Shown here: positions 1-4,338 of the stretch, one piece after another
Position numbering within the stretch: position 1 is the stretch's first letter
Layout: every line of letters begins with the position of its first letter
Assembly: GCA_013695505.1 (NCBI GenBank)
Contig: JACDAH010000268.1
Location: forward strand, 1 to 7,833
DNA length: 7,833 nt
Origin: Chloroflexota bacterium
GTDB lineage: Bacteria > Chloroflexota > Limnocylindria > Limnocylindrales > CSP1-4
Reading direction: 5' to 3'
Made by a program: the position numbers and the translations under genes
The notes under the pieces: generated by a model
Databases searched by the model: none
What the model saw: only the letters and a program-made list of their open reading frames with translations
What the model was told of the DNA's origin: nothing

Positions 1-786
1 ACGATGGGCAGGGTTCGCGTCGAGCGCGGCGGCGACCGCCTCGTCGAAAGCCGTGCCGAGGTCAGGAGCCACGACCGACAGGGGCGGCGGTGTCAATTCC
101 GCCGTGCGGACCAGCTCGGCCATCGAGGACGCCGGTCGCGGCAGCCGGCCCGTCAGCCCGAGGAAGGCGACGCTCGCGAGCGCGAAGATGTCCGCCGCCG
201 GACCGGCCCGTTCGCCGCGCAGCAGCTCGGGCGCAAGGTAAGCCAGCGTCCCGACCGCCGTCCCCGGCGCCGTGATGGCGCCCGATCCCGTATCCAGCTC
301 GGGCCGGGCGAGGCCGAGATCGGCGAGCTTGGCTCGGTCGGCGGCGAACAGGACGTTCGACGGCTTGACGTCGCGATGAACAAGCCCCGCCTGGTGCAAG
401 CCGGCAAGTCCGTCGGCAATCGAGACGAGAATCGGGATCAGCTCGTCAGGAGTCAGGCGGCGGCCGTCCCGAAGTCGGTCCGCCAGAGATCCGCCGGGGC
501 ACAGTTCCATGACGAAGAATGGGAGGAGACCGGTGGCGGGGTCGCCCGGGTCGACGTCGTGGACGGCCACCACGCCCGGGTGGGCGACGGCCGCCATGGC
601 CCGGGCCTCGCGCTCGAAGCGGAGGGCGAGGGCGGGGTCGGTCGCATGGTTCGGGAGCAGGATCTTCAAAGCGACGTCGCGCACGAGTCGCTCATCGACG
701 GCACGATGGACCGTCGCCATCCCACCGGCGCCGAGCGGGCTGACGATCCGGTAGCGGTCGGCGAGTCGGTCGCCTGGCGCGGGCAT
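1..786 (-). CDS. Hanks-type serine/threonine protein kinase, N-terminal part (truncated at left edge)
   Basis: This is a PknB-like eukaryotic-type protein kinase that would phosphorylate Ser/Thr on protein targets. The 262 visible residues cover nearly the whole catalytic domain. They include a glycine-rich loop GAGGMATV (19-26), the ATP-anchoring lysine in VALKIL (K41), a helix-C glutamate (E58 or E60), the catalytic loop HRDVKPSN (137-144, D139, N144), the metal-binding motif as DLG instead of DFG (156-158), and the GT..Y.APE segment (179-187). Arg262, at the window edge, matches the subdomain XI arginine. Any juxtamembrane, transmembrane or sensor part lies outside the window. The ATG at 784-786 starts the domain at the usual distance. 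No Shine-Dalgarno sequence precedes it, but a TACGCT hexamer ends 7 nt upstream, so the mRNA could be leaderless. The gene is divergent from the MetE-like gene. Its target is unknown. The family is certain from the motifs. Confidence 0.95.
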   Translation of the reverse strand, partial: MPAPGDRLADRYRIVSPLGAGGMATVHRAVDERLVRDVALKILLPNHATDPALALRFEREARAMAAVAHPGVVAVHDVDPGDPATGLLPFFVMELCPGGSLADRLRDGRRLTPDELIPILVSIADGLAGLHQAGLVHRDVKPSNVLFAADRAKLADLGLARPELDTGSGAITAPGTAVGTLAYLAPELLRGERAGPAADIFALASVAFLGLTGRLPRPASSMAELVRTAELTPPPLSVVAPDLGTAFDEAVAAALDANPAHR

Positions 787-793
787 GCGGCCG

Positions 794-810
794 AGCGTAG
801 CCGATACGCT
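794..810. promoter_or_regulatory. Divergent promoter candidate: perfect dyad with a TACGCT hexamer on each strand
   Basis: AGCGTA (794-799) and TACGCT (805-810) form a perfect 6-bp inverted repeat with a 5-nt spacer in the 51-bp gap between two divergent start codons. Each strand therefore reads TACGCT, which fits the TAnnnT -10 consensus of GC-rich bacteria. On the minus strand the hexamer ends 7 nt before the kinase ATG, the spacing expected for a leaderless transcript. On the plus strand a start near 817 would leave a leader of about 20 nt holding GGAGG (829-833), 4 nt before the ATG at 838. No TTGACA-like -35 box is visible at the expected distance on either strand. The dyad could instead be an operator, or serve both roles. 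This is inferred from position and motif only. Confidence 0.45.
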
Positions 811-837
811 AGGATCGGTCGTCCCCACGGAGGTCCC

Positions 838-1773
838 ATGTTCTCGACGCTGCTGGGCTCTCTGCCGCGCCTTCCGGACCGCCCAGCGGCCGCGCCCGAT
901 GCGGCGCGCCCCGGACTTGATGACGCGGAAGCCCGATCCGACGCCCTGGAGGCCCGACTCGACGACGTCGTCGCCCTCGGTCGCGTCCGTCTCGAGCTCG
1001 TGTCCGATGGCGCCGATGCCGCCCCGCCCGATCGCGATGCCGCGGCGATCGTCGCCGCCTGGACGGCCGCCGCCGGCGCCGGTGCGGTAGCCGTCAAGCA
1101 GGTCCTCCTCGGGCCGTACTCGGCGGGACGCTCGGCCGGAGCCGATCCGGAGGCCATCGCCGAGGTCATCCGCCCGACGATCCTTGCCCTGGCGGCTGCG
1201 GGCTGCCTTTTCGTCGAGATCGCAGAGCCGGAGGCCCTCCCGATCGCGACCGATCCCCTGGAGGCGGCCGTCTTTGCCCGCGCGCATCGTCGCCTGATCG
1301 ACGGTGGCGAGGGCCTCCACGCTTCGCTGTCGCTGACCGGCGGGAACCTCGATACCGCGGGAGCCGCGACCTTCTTCGACCTCGCCTATCAGAGCTACGC
1401 GTTCGATCTGATCGCGGGTCCGGACAACTGGCGGCTGATCGCCCAGGCGCCGGCCGACCGCGGCGTCGTGTGCGGTGCCCTCGGGCTCGCGCCGGGTGCC
1501 GATGAGACCCGCGAGGTCCTCGTCTGGGCGGCCCACTACGCCGCCTCGACGAGCGGTCGGGGTCTCGCTCGGGTCGGGCTGGCCAACGCTCCGACGAGGG
1601 AGCCGCTCTCGCGATCGGAGGCATTGCGCAAGCTGGCGATCGTGGCCGAGGCGAGCCGGATCGCGTCCGTCGAGGAGCCTCGCGAGATGGCCACGCTGCT
1701 GGATCGGAGGGCGGTCGATCCCCGCGCCGGGTCGGGCGGACGGTTCGCGCCGGCGCGTCGGCGCCGGCAATGA
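838..1773 (+). CDS. MetE/UROD-like TIM-barrel protein without recognisable zinc-binding residues
   Basis: This 311-residue protein resembles the C-terminal barrel of cobalamin-independent methionine synthase. The N-terminus reads FSTLLGSLPR (2-11), like the family's GSLPRP start. KQVLLGPYS (87-95) resembles the K..L.GP segment. FVEIAEPEA (125-133) sits where the family has its ID/EPAL strand, and GVVCGALGLAPGADET (209-224) resembles the G-V-D-K...E strand. The zinc ligands of true MetE (an H-x-C pair, a Glu and a late Cys) are not seen: the H-x-C region reads HASLSLTGGN (161-170), NAPT (250-253) occupies the late CGL region, and the only cysteines are C123 and C212. Methyl transfer from a folate to a thiol is therefore doubtful. 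ATG 838 is preceded by GGAGG (829-833). The frame is open back to position 4, but that stretch is antisense to the kinase. The stop overlaps the next start by 4 bp. The fold is fairly likely; the function is unknown. Confidence 0.6.
   Translation: MFSTLLGSLPRLPDRPAAAPDAARPGLDDAEARSDALEARLDDVVALGRVRLELVSDGADAAPPDRDAAAIVAAWTAAAGAGAVAVKQVLLGPYSAGRSAGADPEAIAEVIRPTILALAAAGCLFVEIAEPEALPIATDPLEAAVFARAHRRLIDGGEGLHASLSLTGGNLDTAGAATFFDLAYQSYAFDLIAGPDNWRLIAQAPADRGVVCGALGLAPGADETREVLVWAAHYAASTSGRGLARVGLANAPTREPLSRSEALRKLAIVAEASRIASVEEPREMATLLDRRAVDPRAGSGGRFAPARRRRQ
1749..1768 (+). other. GC-rich hairpin ending 1 nt before the downstream start codon
   Basis: GCCGGCGC (1749-1756) and GCGCCGGC (1761-1768) form a perfect 8-bp, all-G/C stem with a GTCG loop. 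It lies over the last codons of the MetE-like gene and ends one base before the ATG at 1770. It covers the place where a Shine-Dalgarno sequence for the Ddn-like gene would sit, and none is visible there. If it forms in mRNA, independent ribosome entry at 1770 would be blocked. Translation would then depend on ribosomes finishing the upstream gene. The repeat also encodes an Ala/Arg-rich tail, so chance in GC-rich coding sequence remains possible. Confidence 0.5.
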
Positions 1774-2318
1774 CTGGCGAGGGGACCGCGTCGCTCCGGC
1801 CGCGGCGATCGGCGGTCTGGTCGCTCGTCTTTCGGGCGGGATATCGGCTCCTGCGGATCCTCGACCCGCTCATCCGGTCGTGGACGGCCAATGACATGCC
1901 CGGGCTCAGCGGCGTCGTCGAGGTCCGGTCGGTCGGTCGTCGGACGGGCCGAGTGCGAACGACGATGATCACGATTCTGCGGGCGCAGGCTGGCTGGTAC
2001 ATCGGTCATCCGAACGGCGACGCAGCCTGGATCCGGAACGCCGAGGCGTCTGGTTGGGTCGAGATCGAGCCACCGGGCGCCCACGGTCCGCGTTACCGGC
2101 CCGAGCGGCTCGCTGCCGGCCCAGAACGAGATGCGGTGATCCGGGCCGCGATCCGGCAGCAGCCGTTCCCAGCCAATCTGCTCTATCGCGCCGCACAGCG
2201 CCACATCGCTGCGGTCGGCGTCTACCATCGCCTCGAGCCCATTGCCGGGCCAATCCAGGACGCCTCGGCCCCGACGGTTGACCCGCCGACAGCCGACGCT
2301 TTCGAAGGAGCCGAATGA
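1770..2318 (+). CDS. Ddn-like (PF04075-type) F420/flavin-binding nitroreductase-family protein
   Basis: This 182-residue protein carries the pattern of the deazaflavin-dependent nitroreductase (Ddn) family. GRRTGRVRTT (56-65) matches the G-R-x-T-G-x-x-R-x-T phosphate-binding strand and turn. WYIGHPNGDAAWIRN (76-90) matches the strand, glycine turn and PxWxxN region, and WVEIE (96-100) is the following strand. These are small split-barrel proteins that bind F420 or a related flavin and reduce quinones, nitro groups or other electrophiles. Residues 14-42 form an Arg- and Leu-rich amphipathic stretch like the membrane-associated N-termini of family members, and the last 25 residues look disordered. 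The start overlaps the upstream stop (ATGA) and lies at the foot of a hairpin, suggesting coupled translation. Its own stop overlaps the next start in the same way. F420 use is a family inference, since some members bind FMN or heme-like ligands instead. The substrate is unknown. Confidence 0.7.
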   Translation: MTGEGTASLRPRRSAVWSLVFRAGYRLLRILDPLIRSWTANDMPGLSGVVEVRSVGRRTGRVRTTMITILRAQAGWYIGHPNGDAAWIRNAEASGWVEIEPPGAHGPRYRPERLAAGPERDAVIRAAIRQQPFPANLLYRAAQRHIAAVGVYHRLEPIAGPIQDASAPTVDPPTADAFEGAE

Positions 2319-3574
2319 CCTCCAGTCGCTTCTGGCACGGGTTCGCCGACATGCACACGGTTGCCGAATCGAAGGTGGTGATCCGTTCGGCCGAGGGCGT
2401 CTGGCTCGAGGATGTCGACGGCAACCGCTATCTCGACGCGACCGCCGCGCTCTGGTACTGCAACGTCGGCTACGGTCGGCAGGCGATCGCCGATGCCGTC
2501 GCCGAGCAGCTCGTCCGGCTGCCGGCGTACTCGTCCTTCGGCGCCTATACGAGCGAGCCGACGCTGGCCCTCGCCGATCGACTGGCGGCCCTCGCCCCGT
2601 TCCCGAATGCGGTCGTGTTCCTCGGCTCGGGTGGGTCCGACGCGGTCGACACGGCCGCCAAGCTCGTCCGTCGCTATTGGGATGTCGTCGGCCGGCCCGA
2701 CAAGCGGGTGATCGTTTCGCGCGAGTTCGGTTACCACGGGATGCACGGCTGGGGCACGTCTCTGGTCGGGATCGGTCCGATGAAGACCGGCTACGGCGGC
2801 AACTTCATCGACGAGGTCGTGAACGTCGGGTCGATGGACGTGGAGACGCTCGCCGCGCTGTTCGACGTGCGCGGCACCGAGATCGCGGCGTTCATCGGCG
2901 AGCCGGTGATCGGCGCAGGAGGCGTCATCCCGCCCGAGGACCACTACTGGGCAGAGGTCAATCGGCTCTGCCGCGAGCACGACGTCCTGCTCATTGCCGA
3001 TGAGGTGATCACGGGGTTCGGGCGGACCGGCTTCCTGTGGGGGACGCAGCGGTACGGCATCGAGCCCGACCTCGTGACCTTCGCGAAGGGCGTGTCGTCG
3101 GGCTACGTGCCGCTCGGCGGCGTGCTGGTGGGGGAGCGGGTCCGGGCACCGTTCTGGGACGACGACGTGCCTGGCGCGGTGTTTCGCCACGGCTACACGT
3201 ATTCAGGTCACGCCGGGGCGGCGGCCGCGGCGACGGCCAACCTCGACATCATCGAGTCGGAGGGGCTGGTCGCTCGCGTCGCTTCGCTGGAGCCGATGCT
3301 GGATCGCGAGGTCCGCCGGCTTTCCGGTGCGCCCGGTGTCGGCGAGGTCCGGACCGTCGGGTTGACGGCGGCGGTCGCCTTCTCGACCGGCCTGCTCGCT
3401 TCGGATCCGGGCCTGCCCGAGCGGGCGGTCGCGGCCGCCCTCCGGCACGGCGTGGCGACGCGGGTCCTGCGCGGCCACGCCCTCCAGATCTCGCCACCGT
3501 TCGTGATCACCGAATCGGAGATCACGACGATGGTCGACGGCCTCGGCGCCGCCCTCGACGAGGTCGCCGGCTAG
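2315..3574 (+). CDS. PLP-dependent class III (omega-type) aminotransferase
   Basis: This is a full-length 419-residue fold-type I enzyme that would move an amino group between an amine or omega-amino acid and a 2-oxo acid. DGNRYLDATAALW (35-47) is the usual N-terminal segment, FGYHG (138-142) carries the cofactor-stacking tyrosine, and GEPV is at 195-198. LLIADEVITGFGRTG (225-239) includes D229 for the pyridine nitrogen. FAKGVSSGY (256-264) contains K258, the expected Schiff-base lysine, and HGYTYSGH (292-299) and ISPPF (392-396) close the site. The PLP-phosphate loop reads GGSDAVDTAAKL (106-117) where many relatives have SGSEANEAAIKL, a subgroup variation. AAGGAG (2305-2310) precedes the ATG, which overlaps the upstream stop by 4 bp. 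The family is certain. The substrate (beta-alanine, GABA, a diamine or other) cannot be read from sequence. The gene closes the first plus-strand group. Confidence 0.92.
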   Translation: MTSSRFWHGFADMHTVAESKVVIRSAEGVWLEDVDGNRYLDATAALWYCNVGYGRQAIADAVAEQLVRLPAYSSFGAYTSEPTLALADRLAALAPFPNAVVFLGSGGSDAVDTAAKLVRRYWDVVGRPDKRVIVSREFGYHGMHGWGTSLVGIGPMKTGYGGNFIDEVVNVGSMDVETLAALFDVRGTEIAAFIGEPVIGAGGVIPPEDHYWAEVNRLCREHDVLLIADEVITGFGRTGFLWGTQRYGIEPDLVTFAKGVSSGYVPLGGVLVGERVRAPFWDDDVPGAVFRHGYTYSGHAGAAAAATANLDIIESEGLVARVASLEPMLDREVRRLSGAPGVGEVRTVGLTAAVAFSTGLLASDPGLPERAVAAALRHGVATRVLRGHALQISPPFVITESEITTMVDGLGAALDEVAG

Positions 3575-3627
3575 ACCCATTTCATCGGCGCGTGATCGCC
3601 GGCGCCTCGCGTCGTGCGGCGGGCGCT

Positions 3628-3642
3628 GGCGGCTGCGCCGCC
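3628..3642 (+). terminator. GC-rich hairpin, possible terminator or attenuator
   Basis: GGCGGC and GCCGCC pair perfectly around a TGC loop, 54 nt after the aminotransferase stop. Two bases later a second, longer palindrome follows. There is no T-tract, so this is not a standard intrinsic terminator. Many high-GC bacteria are thought to use hairpins without a U-run, which makes termination or pausing possible. An operator role or chance is equally open. Confidence 0.35.
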
Positions 3643-3644
3643 CG

Positions 3645-3660
3645 GGTCGGGCGCCCGACC
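3645..3660. repeat. Perfect 16-bp palindrome, candidate operator or part of a double-hairpin terminator
   Basis: GGTCGGGC is followed immediately by its reverse complement GCCCGACC, giving 16 bp of perfect two-fold symmetry with no spacer. A DNA palindrome without a loop suits a dimeric regulator better than an RNA hairpin, although the RNA could still fold with a small loop. It lies 130 bp upstream of the small-subunit start, so it could be an operator for the hydroxylase genes. It could also act together with the hairpin at 3628-3642 at the end of the upstream group. No sequence evidence decides between these. Confidence 0.4.
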
Positions 3661-3775
3661 TGCACCGTGCGCGACCGTCTTGCAGCCATCACCTGAGCGG
3701 TTCACCATGGACGCATTCCCGACGCCATCGACAGGGGAGCAGGCACCACCTCGCCTGACCGTCGGATTTCGTGGG

Positions 3776-3782
3776 AAGGAGG
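3776..3782 (+). promoter_or_regulatory. Strong Shine-Dalgarno sequence that fixes the GTG start of the small subunit
   Basis: AAGGAGG lies 8 nt before the in-frame GTG at 3791. The frame has alternative ATG codons at 3614, 3707 and 3803. The first two have no comparable site. The one at 3803 is 20 nt from this site, too far for efficient initiation. GTG 3791 also gives the normal family length and an N-terminus close to the first ferredoxin-fold strand. Confidence 0.75.
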
Positions 3783-3790
3783 CTCCGTAC

Positions 3791-4312
3791 GTGGCCGAGC
3801 ACATGACCGAGCACATCGCGCTGGTCGTCAACGGAACGCCACGAGAGGGGGACGTCGAGCCGAGACGGATGCTCGTCCAGTTCCTCCGTGAGGATCTGGA
3901 GCTGACCGGCACCCACGTCGGCTGCGACACCAGCCAATGCGGCGCCTGCACCGTCACGATCGACGGCATGGCGATCAAGAGCTGCACGATGCTCGCCGTC
4001 CAGGCCGACGGCGCGAACGTGAAGACCATCGAGGGAATGCAGGCCGCCGACGGCTCGCTGCATGCTCTCCAGGAGGGCTTCTGGGCCAAGCACGGCCTCC
4101 AGTGCGGGTTCTGCACGCCCGGCATGATCATGGCCGCGTCCGACCTGCTTGCCCGCAACGCGGATCCGACCGACGACGAGATCCGCCACGCGATCGAAGG
4201 CAACATCTGCCGCTGCACCGGCTACCACAACATCGTTCTGGCAATCCGGGAGGCCGCTTCGCTCGTGCGCGCCGGCGCGTCCGCTCCCACGCCCACGTCC
4301 ATCACCGCCTGA
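3791..4312 (+). CDS. coxS: Molybdenum hydroxylase small subunit, two [2Fe-2S] clusters (CoxS-like)
   Basis: This 173-residue protein is the iron-sulfur subunit of a xanthine oxidase/CO-dehydrogenase-type heterotrimer. It relays electrons from the molybdenum site to FAD, probably in the cytoplasm. The N-terminal plant-ferredoxin domain starts with IALVVNG (9-15) and holds the first cluster ligands in [10 protein letters not shown] (44-53) and C65. The C-terminal helical domain holds the second cluster in QCGFCTPGM (104-112) and ICRCTGY (139-145). All eight cysteines are present: 45, 50, 53, 65, 105, 108, 140 and 142. Its length is close to the usual 160-170 residues. The start is set by AAGGAGG 8 nt upstream. 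The last 13 residues are a Pro/Ala/Thr tail. The gene ends 26 nt before the large subunit. The cox name follows family convention; CO oxidation is not implied. Confidence 0.93.
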   Translation: MAEHMTEHIALVVNGTPREGDVEPRRMLVQFLREDLELTGTHVGCDTSQCGACTVTIDGMAIKSCTMLAVQADGANVKTIEGMQAADGSLHALQEGFWAKHGLQCGFCTPGMIMAASDLLARNADPTDDEIRHAIEGNICRCTGYHNIVLAIREAASLVRAGASAPTPTSITA

Positions 4313-4338
4313 CCGCAAGCCCGACAAGGAGCACCACG

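Larger units (their letters stand above)
3575..3790. other. 216-bp intergenic gap before the molybdenum hydroxylase genes
   Basis: This gap separates the aminotransferase stop from the small-subunit GTG. It holds three inverted repeats (3586-3601, 3628-3642, 3645-3660) in its first half and a strong ribosome binding site at its end. There is no TA dinucleotide between 3575 and 3787, so no TAnnnT -10 element exists on either strand. No clear sigma-54 -24/-12 pair was found around the TTGCA at 3680. The reading frame of the small subunit is open back to 3614, with an ATG at 3707, but the extra translation shows no family resemblance. No tRNA, riboswitch or small gene is recognisable. Confidence 0.6.

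Noticed and set aside
4..837. Plus-strand open frame of 278 codons leading in frame into the MetE-like gene, suggesting a 589-residue protein
   Set aside because: It is exactly antisense to a kinase with all catalytic motifs intact. The translation is low-complexity Arg/Gly/Asp-rich, and a ribosome binding site precedes the ATG at 838.
1166..2002. Minus-strand open frame of 278 codons across the MetE-like/Ddn-like junction
   Set aside because: It is Arg/Pro/Ser-rich without a domain, and it crosses the ATGA overlap of two supported plus-strand genes.
2222..3190. Minus-strand open frame of 322 codons opposite the aminotransferase
   Set aside because: The plus strand holds a complete class III aminotransferase with all PLP-binding residues. 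The antisense sequence is His/Arg/Asp-rich and shadow-like.
3668..3685. Possible sigma-54 (-24/-12) promoter around TTGCA at 3680
   Set aside because: The required GG at the -24 position is absent, so only half of the pattern matches.
3575..3790. Molybdenum-cofactor riboswitch before the hydroxylase genes
   Set aside because: The inverted repeats are simple short stems, and no multi-helix arrangement resembling that riboswitch could be traced by eye.
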